Shown here one piece after another: positions 17,112-26,618 of a stretch of DNA of 64,000 nucleotides. The DNA is taken from NCBI RefSeq assembly GCF_000259075.1, contig NZ_AJKI01000002.1, forward strand, positions 124,001-188,000, in the 5' to 3' direction. The notes under the pieces were generated by a model that saw only the letters and a list, made by a program, of their open reading frames with translations, did not search any database and was not told the DNA's origin. The stretch comes from Marinilabilia salmonicolor JCM 21150 (lineage in GTDB: Bacteria; Bacteroidota; Bacteroidia; Bacteroidales; Marinilabiliaceae). The translations under genes were made by a program, and so were the position numbers. How positions within the stretch are numbered: the stretch's first letter is position 1; every line of letters starts with the position of its first letter.

Positions 17112-19649
17112 TTACTCTAACCACAATTCATCAATATAAAAACCAAAAACACCTTCAAACTCCTGAGCAGGTAATACAATCTGTACCATTTCTATTTCAG
17201 CCATATTAAAATCTGTAGCATCTCCCGGGCCGACGAACCATGGCAGATAATCGGGAAATGACCGGGGAACAATAGCAATGGGTCCTGCATCAAAATCCTC
17301 CAGGCTTACCATATAAAATTCATCATGGGCATTCAGTTTCATCTGGTATTTCCGAACCAGTCCGGATTTGTCAATCAGAGAAACATGAAGAACAGGAGGC
17401 ATTCCGGCCCTCACCTTCGCCTTAAGAACCAACTTCTCCTTTGATAAAATGCTTTTTTGACGTCCGGCAATTTTCTCCTTAAAATAATATTTGAATGCAT
17501 GAAACGGCTCATCGTTTGCAAGATTTGCTATGTCAGGAGAAAAATGGTAAGAGAGCACTCGTCTGTTAGAATTCGGAACCACCCCGATTCCCTGTCGCCA
17601 CGAAGATGCCGAAAACTCATAATCATCCGCACTCCACAACAAAAGAGGAGCATCATCCGGTAAAATATCAAGACGGTAGCTCTGGCGGGAAGAAAAGTCC
17701 CAGTCACGGGGATTTCCTGCAATACCCGAAGGGAAAGTTCTCCAGCCACTCCCGGTTTGCCTCACTCCTATATAATAGTTCAAGGTTTGGTTCCTGTTAA
17801 AATCTTCTGGTAGCAAAACCCTGTATTGATTAGTAACAATTTCTTCAGCATCAAAACGCCGACTGTGGTAATGTCCCTCTCCTACAAATACAGCAACCTC
17901 ATCAGGCTTCTCCGCGGAGATTACATCAAAAGAAATCTCCACCTCATCACTCATATTCATTGATTGGGACGTTTTGTTCTGTACCAAAAGGGTATCCAGA
18001 TCCGATGCCGGAGCTACAAATTCATTGAGCACTATATTTTTAAAAGGGCTCTGAACATCAATTTTCGTGGTAACACCCTTCTTCCTCAATAAATAAACCC
18101 CGGGAGTAAGATCAATTGCCCCTTCATCGGCAATAGCTACCAGAGAATTCCCATCATTGATAGCCTGAGCCGAGAAAGCATCTCCCAATTGAGGTAAATG
18201 AATCGTTATGGAATGTGCTGCATGCAGCACAGCAGCTTTTTGCACATTGGGATCAACCGAACTGTAAGGATCCATAAGCCATAAGGCATCGGGCATCATC
18301 TCCAGGCGCCAGATTCCAGACTCTATTTCATCAAGAAAATAAGCACCCTGCCCACTGTATTTCACCACAGGACTACTACCAAAACCTGCTATTTCCTTCA
18401 GTTTCGAAACATCTGAAGGCATTGAAAATGTATTATTTGTGTAAAAAAACCGGTTTTCTGAAAGGTATTCGGCCAGATTCTGTTCATAACTGACCCTGAC
18501 ATCCCCAAAAACATTATTCTCTGGAAAATCCCCAAAATCAGCATTTCGGGGAATTTCATGAAAAACGGCTGACGCAATCTTTAAGCTAAGGGCCTTTTGA
18601 GGGGCATAAGCCAGATTCATAAAGTGCGTGCCATAATTGGTGTTGAACGGGGCCAGGAACATGGCATCATAAGCAAATTGTGTTGCCAGCTGCAATCCGG
18701 CCTCCCTGAAGCTTCGGCCCATAACGGGATACATATAATTTCCGGACACATCTGCAGGATCAAATTCATAAACAATTTTAGCCTTATTTTTGAACCCCGG
18801 ATGATCTTCATAAGGAATCTTGTATTCCGCCACATGTGGCAGGTAATTTCCTTTCAGTGCATGGTTGGCCACCAGTCCCGACGGATACCATTGAAAGGTT
18901 CCCCCATCCACATCGGCCTCCATATAGGCATCTGCCAAATGGATACTGTGACTCATATTATAGAAAACAGGCTTTTGCAAACCGGTTTTTTTCATCGAAG
19001 AAACCATCCTGTTAATGTAGGCCTTCACCTCTTCTACGCTCCCACCGTGATGTGGTTCGTTGGAAACTTCAAAAGCAATAACATCAGGGTCGTCTTTATA
19101 GGCAATCCCAGTATAGGAATTCTTGTGATAAAGAAATTGCTCCAGATAATTGGCCTGTGCTTCTATGGCATCAGGATTTGTCAGACAGGCATCTTTACCA
19201 TATTTATTGGAAAACCCGGGCGTATCTTCGTCAGGCTCGGGCCAGCCGTTGCCCCAAAACGCAATGGGAGTAATTACAAATCGCATTCCGCGCTTTTTCA
19301 TCTCATGAATGGCAAAATCGAACAACCACAGGTGCTCATTTTCCAACAAATTACCCACAGAATCGGAAATCTCCGTATCCCACACATGTACCCGATAAAG
19401 ATCCAGATCGAGCCGGGCGAAATGATATACATCCTGCCTGATGGCCTCCTCATGATCAATGCCCATCCTTTCAGCCATCCGGAAAGCATGTGCAAACGGG
19501 ACGGAGTAGTTGACTCCAAAACCCACTATTTCGGATTGATCATCATCCCAGCGCAACACACCATCATCATCCACATAAGCATGACGGGAAGGCTGACCTG
19601 ATGCAGCCGCAAATACAAAAAACAGTATGATTAACAGTGTTTCTCTCAT
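17112..19649 (-). CDS. Clan GH-A glycoside hydrolase (GH147- or GH5-like)
   Basis: An 845-residue exported enzyme with a cleavable signal peptide (MRETLLIILFFVFAAASGQ). Residues about 25-400 form a TIM barrel with the clan GH-A acid/base in FEVSNEPHHGG (E198) and the probable nucleophile in KIVYEFDPAD (E295). The rest is beta-sandwich-like and probably binds carbohydrate. Its place at the distal end of a galactan locus makes a beta-galactanase or exo-galactosidase activity likely. GH147, described from Bacteroides galactan loci, is one candidate family and a GH5 relative another. I chose the start at 19649 because the longer frame (19778) runs into a dispersed repeat and lacks a signal. A terminator and repeats separate it from susE, so it may be transcribed separately. 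Confidence 0.75.
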   Translation of the reverse strand: MRETLLIILFFVFAAASGQPSRHAYVDDDGVLRWDDDQSEIVGFGVNYSVPFAHAFRMAERMGIDHEEAIRQDVYHFARLDLDLYRVHVWDTEISDSVGNLLENEHLWLFDFAIHEMKKRGMRFVITPIAFWGNGWPEPDEDTPGFSNKYGKDACLTNPDAIEAQANYLEQFLYHKNSYTGIAYKDDPDVIAFEVSNEPHHGGSVEEVKAYINRMVSSMKKTGLQKPVFYNMSHSIHLADAYMEADVDGGTFQWYPSGLVANHALKGNYLPHVAEYKIPYEDHPGFKNKAKIVYEFDPADVSGNYMYPVMGRSFREAGLQLATQFAYDAMFLAPFNTNYGTHFMNLAYAPQKALSLKIASAVFHEIPRNADFGDFPENNVFGDVRVSYEQNLAEYLSENRFFYTNNTFSMPSDVSKLKEIAGFGSSPVVKYSGQGAYFLDEIESGIWRLEMMPDALWLMDPYSSVDPNVQKAAVLHAAHSITIHLPQLGDAFSAQAINDGNSLVAIADEGAIDLTPGVYLLRKKGVTTKIDVQSPFKNIVLNEFVAPASDLDTLLVQNKTSQSMNMSDEVEISFDVISAEKPDEVAVFVGEGHYHSRRFDAEEIVTNQYRVLLPEDFNRNQTLNYYIGVRQTGSGWRTFPSGIAGNPRDWDFSSRQSYRLDILPDDAPLLLWSADDYEFSASSWRQGIGVVPNSNRRVLSYHFSPDIANLANDEPFHAFKYYFKEKIAGRQKSILSKEKLVLKAKVRAGMPPVLHVSLIDKSGLVRKYQMKLNAHDEFYMVSLEDFDAGPIAIVPRSFPDYLPWFVGPGDATDFNMAEIEMVQIVLPAQEFEGVFGFYIDELWLE

Positions 19650-19696
19650 ATCATTCAATTTTAGGGTTTCTGAAAGCCAGCAACCTTTTTTTAATT

Positions 19697-20092
19697 TTGG
19701 AGCTGCTGAATAAGTCAGCAGCCCTATTTTAAATTTATATTTTATTGTCCTTTTTGGCATTGCCCCAAAAAGAACCAAAAAAGTCTAGTCCGTTTAAACC
19801 TATCCGCCCGCGAAAGTCAAAATTTCCGGCCATTGCGCAAGGCCTTGAAAGTCGCCCATTTTGGCTTCCCGCTATCCGCCGGCCCGGAAAACGGACAGGC
19901 CACCGCGCCTTTTAAATAGGAAAAGTCCTTAAGCCTAAAAATATTCTTTTGAACAGTGATATTTTGACAATTAATCATCACAGGTGCAGACTTTTTGAGA
20001 GATTTACTTGAAAAATCTTGCACTTTGAATGATATTATCGGCTGTAATTAATTTATTATTAATCTTTTAATTATTTTTCAGCAAGCCCTGAT
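19697..20092. repeat. Composite dispersed repeat family B, long copy
   Basis: The left part (19697-19790: GCTGCTGAATAAGTCAGCAG, TTATTGTCCTTTTTGGCATT, GCCCCAAAAA) matches 34516-34625. The middle (19797-19904) matches 10148-10255. The right end TTTTTCAGCAAG (20076-20087) matches 34649-34660. The left end and the reverse complement of the right end share GCTGAAAAA-like sequence, suggesting terminal inverted repeats. It separates susE from the outlying hydrolase. No transposase is seen. Confidence 0.6.
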
Positions 20093-20219
20093 TTAGTTTC
20101 TATGCATTGCCCCAGAAAGCCTTGGCTGCTTAACCTTATTACCCCTTGAATATGAGGAACCTTCACTTTAAAAAAGCCTTACAAGTTGTAATTCATTTAG
20201 TTCTATTGTCCAAAATAAA
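20093..20219. other. Intergenic, no gene seen
   Basis: AT-rich stretch between the composite repeat and the susE terminator. No open frame or regulatory element is recognised. Somewhat to the left, inside the repeat (19955-19970), is a 13-of-16 match to the reverse complement of the candidate HTCS operator. Confidence 0.3.
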
Positions 20220-20251
20220 GCCCCTGACAGGATTAAAAACCCTGACAGGGG
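20220..20251 (-). terminator. Terminator after the PUL operon
   Basis: Arms GCCCCTGACAGG and CCTGACAGGGGC around a short A/T loop, followed on the minus strand by a T-rich stretch. It lies 25 bp behind the SusE-like stop codon and should end the main leftward PUL transcript. Confidence 0.8.
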
Positions 20252-20275
20252 CGGATCAAAAAGGGAAAGATTGAA

Positions 20276-21964
20276 TTACTGATTCAAGATCATTTCATAA
20301 GTGAGATTATACAAATCCACTGTTAAAGTGTATGTTCCTACCTCGGTATCATCGGTAATGTTTGCTCCACCATAACTAAGGGTCCCATCGCTTCCGCCGA
20401 ATTTATCATCCCAGTTATCTGATTCAATGTAAAGCGCAAATCCCCAGGGAGAAGGCGAAGTTACCTCGATAGTCCCCGAATAAACACCGTCACCGGTTTT
20501 GGGAATAGATGTATTAAAGTCCCACACATCATTAAGACCTGACAAATACAACACATCTCCTAAGGGAATTAGCTCATAGGTCATGTTTTTCACATCCGCT
20601 TTTACCCAATAAGTCCCCGGGGCGGGAGCAGGAATATTGCGGCCTTCCACATTCATCTCCAGCAGGCCTTCACTCTCGCCCATGGTGTAATAATCGACTC
20701 CCCATTCCGGTGCTGTAAACATCTGGAATCCCCACTGGGAATTAATGTCCACTAAACCTCCGTAAAGCGTATCATTCAACTGAGGAATAAAGTTATCAAA
20801 AGTCCAGCTGCCACCGGTCTCTCCGTCTTTTGACCCGGGAAGATACAAGAAGGGAATAACAACTTCTTCCTGTGGCAGATTTTCTCCTTCTTCAATAGTA
20901 TAAGTCCAACCCGAAGCACCTGTCAGATCAAGTGTGATAGTATTGGTTCCTGCTGATGGCACTGTGAAGTTTCCAGGAGCATCTGCAAGCACAATTTCAC
21001 CACTCTCACCTTCTGCAAAGGAAACAGTTGTGGTAAGTGCCCCGGCATCTGCATCTCCGGTGCCGGTATTGTAGAGCAAGGCGTCACTGCTCAGCGTGAC
21101 TTGTGCCCCTGCAGCCGCCGTTTCAATCACTCCGGCCCACAACTCCTGTGATTTAAAGAAAGCCAGTGAATCCTCAACAGCTCCTCCCATCGAAATTTTG
21201 GGCAGCCAGGTAGCTGTCCACTCCATATCTGTGGTATTCATGGTCACATAATACTGTCCTCCGTTGGCCGGGAACCAGCAATTCCACATGGTTGCTGCGT
21301 CGGTGGAAAGTTCAAAAGGAACTGCAGACACACCATTATTCCCATAAATGGCACCATCTCCTTCCTGAAAATAAAAATTCATCCACCCTGTCGCTTTAAC
21401 AAAGCCGGCATATTCACCATTCTCTTCGGGAGAGTAGATTGTTGCCAGGGTATCATTTTGCTCAGAATTAAGGAGATAAAGTTTCGACATATCAATCACA
21501 AAAGGTGTGACTTCAACAGAAATGACATTGCTGTAAACAGGATCCATGTTGTTACCGACCGATGAACGCACTCTGAAATAAAGCGGTGAGGGCACATCAG
21601 GTTGCAATCCGGCATCCTTGGCCAAAGCATTGAGGCGGGCGCCTGTAAGTGCCAGCTGATCTCCGGTGCCCTGCAACTCAGTAAACTGAATAAAATCAGA
21701 AGATGCGGAAACCTCAACGGTCATTCCCGGCAAACCGGAAGCCACATCCATTGTTTCGTTGCTCACAGAAAGCTCTCCCGATTGCCAGGAGAAACTGAGC
21801 ACCTGAAGGTCAGAATTTTCAATTGTCAGTACCACCTCAGAACCCGATACTGAAAGATCAGCAGCCTCAAGTCCTGACAGATAAATATTGTCTCCTTCCT
21901 TTTCGCAGCCCAAAACCAGCAAAAAGAGTAAAAAGACTCCTATATATGTTTTTATATTTTGCAT
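20276..21964 (-). CDS. SusE/SusF-like surface glycan-binding lipoprotein
   Basis: A 562-residue lipoprotein (signal to LGCEKEG, C20) carrying a SusE-like immunoglobulin-type N-terminal domain (about 25-160), then tandem beta-rich modules that probably bind glycan (YVTMNTTDMEWTATWLP; WVKADVKNMTYELIPLG; YTLTVDLYNLTYEMILNQ). Such proteins sit at the cell surface with SusCD and capture oligosaccharides. I take the ATG at 21964, 19 bp after the susD stop; the longer frame would begin inside susD and has no signal. Position right after susD and before a terminator fits the standard susCDE order. Its ligand is inferred to be beta-1,4-galactan. Confidence 0.85.
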   Translation of the reverse strand: MQNIKTYIGVFLLFLLVLGCEKEGDNIYLSGLEAADLSVSGSEVVLTIENSDLQVLSFSWQSGELSVSNETMDVASGLPGMTVEVSASSDFIQFTELQGTGDQLALTGARLNALAKDAGLQPDVPSPLYFRVRSSVGNNMDPVYSNVISVEVTPFVIDMSKLYLLNSEQNDTLATIYSPEENGEYAGFVKATGWMNFYFQEGDGAIYGNNGVSAVPFELSTDAATMWNCWFPANGGQYYVTMNTTDMEWTATWLPKISMGGAVEDSLAFFKSQELWAGVIETAAAGAQVTLSSDALLYNTGTGDADAGALTTTVSFAEGESGEIVLADAPGNFTVPSAGTNTITLDLTGASGWTYTIEEGENLPQEEVVIPFLYLPGSKDGETGGSWTFDNFIPQLNDTLYGGLVDINSQWGFQMFTAPEWGVDYYTMGESEGLLEMNVEGRNIPAPAPGTYWVKADVKNMTYELIPLGDVLYLSGLNDVWDFNTSIPKTGDGVYSGTIEVTSPSPWGFALYIESDNWDDKFGGSDGTLSYGGANITDDTEVGTYTLTVDLYNLTYEMILNQ

Positions 21965-21983
21965 TGTCTTACCAAATTTAAGG

Positions 21984-23573
21984 TTAGTAATTTTCATTTG
22001 ACAAGTTAGGATTAGCGGAAAGCTCCGTTGCCGGAATGGGATAAATATTGTACTTCTCATTCACAGCCATCCCGTCTTTAACGCCACCCTTCCATTGCCA
22101 GATGTATTTATTGGAAGTAAATGCATCAAACCGGATAAGATCTGTGCGTCGCACTGCTTCCCAATAGAGTTCGCGTGCCCGCTCATCCAGGAAAAACTTA
22201 TAGGGAATCCCATCATTGGTTGCTGTCAGATCATTTTCCGAAACCTCTGCCACATTGCGGATAGAACGAAGCTCATTGACATAATTCAGCGCAGTACCCA
22301 AATCGCTGTTTGAGCGTGCCGCTGCTTCGGCATACATCAGATAAGCATCAGCCAGACGGAACATTGGGAAATCTGTATCCACACCGTCGTTTTGAGTATT
22401 TGAGGAAGCCTCTCCGGCATCGGTCTTGTTGCTCCATTTCAGTACAAAGTAACCTCCACTCCGGTCATCTACGCCGCCATCCATATACTGACTTTGACCA
22501 TCGGCATAAAACATGGCACGGGAATCATTTTCCAGATCAAACAAAGCGGGCATCTCTCCACGAATACGAAACATACTCCAGGCACTTGCAACACCGATCG
22601 TATCAGCAGGAGCACCATAGTCGGTATCTACGGCTCCACAAACCAGATAAGTGGTAGCACCCCAAGACATTACATTCTTACTATCCACCACCAGAGGCCA
22701 GATAATTTCGTTGCCGGGGCCTACACGCTTATGATTATCTGCATTGAAGAGTTTGCCATAATCATCTTCCAGTTCATAGCCTGCATCAATAACCTTTTGA
22801 GTATATGTCTTAACCTCTTCGTAATGGGTACCTGCCTCATATACTTCAGCATTGAGATACAAACGTGAAAGCAACATCCATGCTGCTGTTTGTGGTGCAT
22901 GTCCATACTCACAGCCGGCAGCTTCAGTCATATTTTCGCTACATTCAATCAATTCAGTTTCAATAAACTCAAACATATCAGAAGCCTGATACTCATCGGG
23001 TAAAGAAGAACTACCAATCAATTCTTCATCCGCAAAAGGAATATCGTGAAACAAGTCCAATGCATGAAAGTAAGCCAATGCCCGCAGGAATCTGGCTTCA
23101 GCACGGTAAGTCCTGATTTTCGACTGCTCTGCATCAGTAAACCCTGCGATACGTTCATCCGTGCTGTTCTTAAGAAACTCGTTGCACAAAGAGATGGAAT
23201 AATAGGAACGATAGTACATATCCGCCACCCAGGGATCGTTGGCATCCCAGGTGAGAAAAGTGAGGTCGCCAATGTTATCCCCCTCAATCCAGGTGGAACC
23301 CAGTTCGTCGGTTCCTGCTTCCTGAACATTAAAATAACAACGCATATAATCATATCCGTTATTGCTGCTAAGATCTGCGTCTCCTCCGCCTTTTTCCTGT
23401 CCGGCGGTAACAAAAGAAGCATAGCACTTGGCAAGAGCCGAAATGTAATTGTCCGGATTGGCATAAACCGACTCGGAAGTCTCTTCTATTTCAGGATACT
23501 GATTCAGGTCATCGGTACATCCGAAGAAAGCCCCCACTGTAAGTATCCAAAGTGTATATATTATTTTTCTCAT
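21984..23573 (-). CDS. SusD-like outer-membrane nutrient-binding lipoprotein
   Basis: A 529-residue SusD/RagB-family lipoprotein (lipobox FFGC, C19) that forms the lid over the SusC channel and binds the glycan. The N-terminal start DLNQYPEIEETSESVY and tetratricopeptide-like helices (YRAEARFLRALAYFHAL) are typical, as is the C-terminal block containing FFLDERARELYWEAVRRTDLIRF. Translation starts 19 bp after the SusC stop. It works with the preceding TonB-dependent transporter and the following SusE-like protein in galactan capture. Confidence 0.96.
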   Translation of the reverse strand: MRKIIYTLWILTVGAFFGCTDDLNQYPEIEETSESVYANPDNYISALAKCYASFVTAGQEKGGGDADLSSNNGYDYMRCYFNVQEAGTDELGSTWIEGDNIGDLTFLTWDANDPWVADMYYRSYYSISLCNEFLKNSTDERIAGFTDAEQSKIRTYRAEARFLRALAYFHALDLFHDIPFADEELIGSSSLPDEYQASDMFEFIETELIECSENMTEAAGCEYGHAPQTAAWMLLSRLYLNAEVYEAGTHYEEVKTYTQKVIDAGYELEDDYGKLFNADNHKRVGPGNEIIWPLVVDSKNVMSWGATTYLVCGAVDTDYGAPADTIGVASAWSMFRIRGEMPALFDLENDSRAMFYADGQSQYMDGGVDDRSGGYFVLKWSNKTDAGEASSNTQNDGVDTDFPMFRLADAYLMYAEAAARSNSDLGTALNYVNELRSIRNVAEVSENDLTATNDGIPYKFFLDERARELYWEAVRRTDLIRFDAFTSNKYIWQWKGGVKDGMAVNEKYNIYPIPATELSANPNLSNENY

Positions 23574-23592
23574 AACGTAATTCCTTTATTTA

Positions 23593-26550
23593 TTAAAATT
23601 CCAGGCCAACACTCAAAGAGAAAATGCGGGGACGAGGATAGAACGAAAGATCCATTCCCTGCGGCACTTCCGGATCAACACCGGAATACTCTGTGATGGT
23701 AAAAACATTTTGTACCATTGCAGTAGCATTCACATTGAGCCAGTTGGTCACTTTTCCAAAGTTATACCCTAAAGTGAGGTTATCCATTTTGAGGAAAGAG
23801 GCATTTTCAACGTAGTAATCTGACAAATACTGACGACTCTGAAATCCGGTCTCCAGGTAACTCTTGTTCAGATTATTGAGCTGATAGGCATTGTAAGACA
23901 TGGTTCCCAGTGCCCCGGTATTCATGGCCATCCCATTATAGACATAGTTGCCTATATTGGCTCTGAGACTGGTACTCAAAGTCCAGTTTCGATACCTCAA
24001 AGAAGTGCTGAAACCCAAAATATAATCAGGGGCAGGAGAATTGTAGCGATACAAATCTTCAGAATTGATCTCACCATCATCATTCAAATCGGCATAGGCC
24101 CCTTCAATGGGTTTTCCGGATTCCTGATCGTAAAGCTGATGATAAACGTGAAACATATACGGTTCATAACCCTCTGTCAACACCTGAAAGTAATAACTGT
24201 CGATGGTTGGGCCTATGGAAGTACTGGTAATCTCTGTTCCTTTGATTATGGAGAGATTTTTAATGTTCTGCGTCTGCCAGGCAGCGTTGAATGTGAGATC
24301 CCAGGTCCACCGGTCATTGTCAACAGGCACTGCATTCAGGCTAACTTCGAAACCTTCGCTGTCCACATTCCCCACGTTGGTAAGAATGTTTTTGTCGAAA
24401 TTGGTTCCCGCCGGAGAAGGCACTGTTGCCAAAAGATCTTCTGTTTCCCTTGTGTAATATTCTGCAGAGCCCGACAAGCGATTGTTGAAGAACCCAAAAT
24501 CAACTCCGAAGTTGTAAGCCCTGGTGGTTTCCCATTTTAAATCGGACACATAAGCCTCCGGACGATAGGTATTCACAGGGTTATTGCCAAAGATGTACTG
24601 GGCACCTGTCTGACTAATAGTATAAACAGGCAGATAATTATAGTTTCCGATTCCTTCCTGCTGGCCTGTAATACCATAGCTTGCACGCAACTTCAGATTG
24701 CTCAGCACATCAATATCTTTCAGGAAGAATTCCTCAGACAATCGCCATCCCAGAGCAACGGAAGGGAAAGTACCCCAGCGGGTATCTTCACTAAACCTGG
24801 ATGTCCCGTCCTGGCGGATTGTAGCAGTTAGCATGTAGCGCGATGCAAAGGTATAATTCAGTCGTCCGTAGTAAGAGATCAGTGCATGTCGCTGATCCGA
24901 TGCTGCAATGGAGTTCTGCACCTCACCGCTCACGTTCAGTTCTTCATAAAAAGGTCTGGTACTCTTCCAGAACTGATAATCATAACCTGCTGTTAAATCA
25001 ACAGTACTATTTATGTTTTCCAGATTCTTATTGTAGTTAAGATAGGTCGTCAGCAAGCGATTTTCTTTTTCCTCAGGGCCATACGTGTAATCCCGGCCAT
25101 TGGTCATGTAAAATTCGACTGCATCGGCAGGCACAAAAATATCACCCTCTCCTTTGGCATAATCATATCCAAGGATGGCATGTACCTTCATTTCAGGCAA
25201 AAATGGAAGTCTGTACTCAGCATCCAGATTGGTAATTACCCGCCCCACATCACTGGTAGAGGTATTTTGGTTTAACAGTCCAACCGGATTAATGACAGCC
25301 GACGTTACCGGAATTCCTGATCCATCAATGGCTTCGTTGTAACCGCCAAAAGTATCAGCACCGGAATACACGGGGATGGTAGGATTAAAAGTCGCTGCCC
25401 CCCATATTGCATCTGTTTGTGCAAAAGTATTTTTATTCAACGCTCCTTTTACTCCCAAAGTCACTTTCAAATCGTCATTCAGAAATGAAGGAGAAACCGT
25501 CAGGTTACCGGTCATTCTCTCGGCGTTATCGGTTTTTACAATACCATCCTGGTTGTAGTAACCCAGAGAAAACCGGAATGGAACCTCCTTCAGTTGCCCT
25601 GAAAAACTAAGGTTGTTATCAGTACCGAAAGCCAACTGGTATATTTCATCATTCCAGTCAGTATTGTAATCGCCCAACAAAGCCTGCTGAGCCGGCGAAC
25701 CATCACGATTCACTACATTTCTGAATTCTCCGGTGGAAAGCATATCCGCAAGTTTGGTTTTCGCCTGCAGAGAGTTGGTCGTACTGAAAGTAACCTTCAA
25801 ATCATCGCCAGCCCCTTTCTTAGTTGTTATTAAAATCACTCCGTTGGATGCTCTTGATCCATAAATCGCTGTTGAGGAGGCATCCTTCAGAACTGTCATG
25901 CTCTCAATGTCATTGGGATTGATCAGACTCAGAAAGTTATTGTCATTTCCACTGATTCCGCCTGACTCCAATGGCACACCGTCCAGTACAATCAGCGGAT
26001 CGTTACTGGCATTAAGAGAAGCACCGCCCCGAATCCGGATAGAATTACCGGCAGAAGGCGATCCGCTCTGAGACATAATTTGTACCCCCGAAACTTTTCC
26101 GTTGATCAATTGCTCAGGAGAACTGATAATCCCCTTCTGGAAGTCCTTACTGTTCACATTGGACACAGCACCTGTAAGATCTCCCTTGCGTTGCTGCCCG
26201 TAGCCAATGACCACCACTTCATCAAAGCTGATCACATCGGGCATCAGAGTAATATCCAAACGGCTCTGATTCCCCACTTCAATCATTTGGGTTTCATACC
26301 CGATATAGGATATGCGCAACACATCGGGGTCGGAAGCCTGAATGGTAAATTGTCCATTGGCATCCGTAATGGTTCCCGTTTGGGTGCCATCAATAAGAAT
26401 CGTAACACCGGGAAGCGACTCATTGATCTTCCCGTCAACGATGGTACCGGTAATGGTCTTTTGCTGAGCAATTGCCAGGGTTGCAAAAAGCCATAACAAT
26501 AGCAATGCGACCGGTTTTTTCTTTGGTAATCGCAGATTTTTCATATTCAT
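23593..26550 (-). CDS. SusC-like TonB-dependent transporter
   Basis: A 985-residue outer-membrane transporter with signal peptide, a carboxypeptidase-regulatory-like domain (TITGTIVDGKINESLPGV, about 30-110), the plug domain (VVIGYGQQRKGDLTGAV onward, SSTAIYGSRASNGVILITTKKG) and a 22-strand barrel ending in FSLSVGLEF. It imports oligosaccharides using TonB energy, with SusD as lid. The start is MNMKNLRLP at 26550 or MKNL at 26544; the longer frame lacks a signal. It begins 68 bp behind the GH2 gene in what looks like a single operon. The plug carries no N-terminal signalling extension, consistent with control by the HTCS rather than by a sigma/anti-sigma pair. Confidence 0.96.
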   Translation of the reverse strand: MNMKNLRLPKKKPVALLLLWLFATLAIAQQKTITGTIVDGKINESLPGVTILIDGTQTGTITDANGQFTIQASDPDVLRISYIGYETQMIEVGNQSRLDITLMPDVISFDEVVVIGYGQQRKGDLTGAVSNVNSKDFQKGIISSPEQLINGKVSGVQIMSQSGSPSAGNSIRIRGGASLNASNDPLIVLDGVPLESGGISGNDNNFLSLINPNDIESMTVLKDASSTAIYGSRASNGVILITTKKGAGDDLKVTFSTTNSLQAKTKLADMLSTGEFRNVVNRDGSPAQQALLGDYNTDWNDEIYQLAFGTDNNLSFSGQLKEVPFRFSLGYYNQDGIVKTDNAERMTGNLTVSPSFLNDDLKVTLGVKGALNKNTFAQTDAIWGAATFNPTIPVYSGADTFGGYNEAIDGSGIPVTSAVINPVGLLNQNTSTSDVGRVITNLDAEYRLPFLPEMKVHAILGYDYAKGEGDIFVPADAVEFYMTNGRDYTYGPEEKENRLLTTYLNYNKNLENINSTVDLTAGYDYQFWKSTRPFYEELNVSGEVQNSIAASDQRHALISYYGRLNYTFASRYMLTATIRQDGTSRFSEDTRWGTFPSVALGWRLSEEFFLKDIDVLSNLKLRASYGITGQQEGIGNYNYLPVYTISQTGAQYIFGNNPVNTYRPEAYVSDLKWETTRAYNFGVDFGFFNNRLSGSAEYYTRETEDLLATVPSPAGTNFDKNILTNVGNVDSEGFEVSLNAVPVDNDRWTWDLTFNAAWQTQNIKNLSIIKGTEITSTSIGPTIDSYYFQVLTEGYEPYMFHVYHQLYDQESGKPIEGAYADLNDDGEINSEDLYRYNSPAPDYILGFSTSLRYRNWTLSTSLRANIGNYVYNGMAMNTGALGTMSYNAYQLNNLNKSYLETGFQSRQYLSDYYVENASFLKMDNLTLGYNFGKVTNWLNVNATAMVQNVFTITEYSGVDPEVPQGMDLSFYPRPRIFSLSVGLEF

Positions 26551-26618
26551 AGTTGTTTGGTTTTTATAATATGGGCTCTTGTATAATGGATTCATGAATC
26601 CATTTTACCAGGACGTTA

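Noticed and set aside
18597-19601. Rightward open frame of 334 codons opposite the GH-A hydrolase
   Set aside because: It lies entirely antisense to a gene with clear catalytic motifs, and its translation shows no domain, signal or homology pattern. It is a shadow of codon usage.
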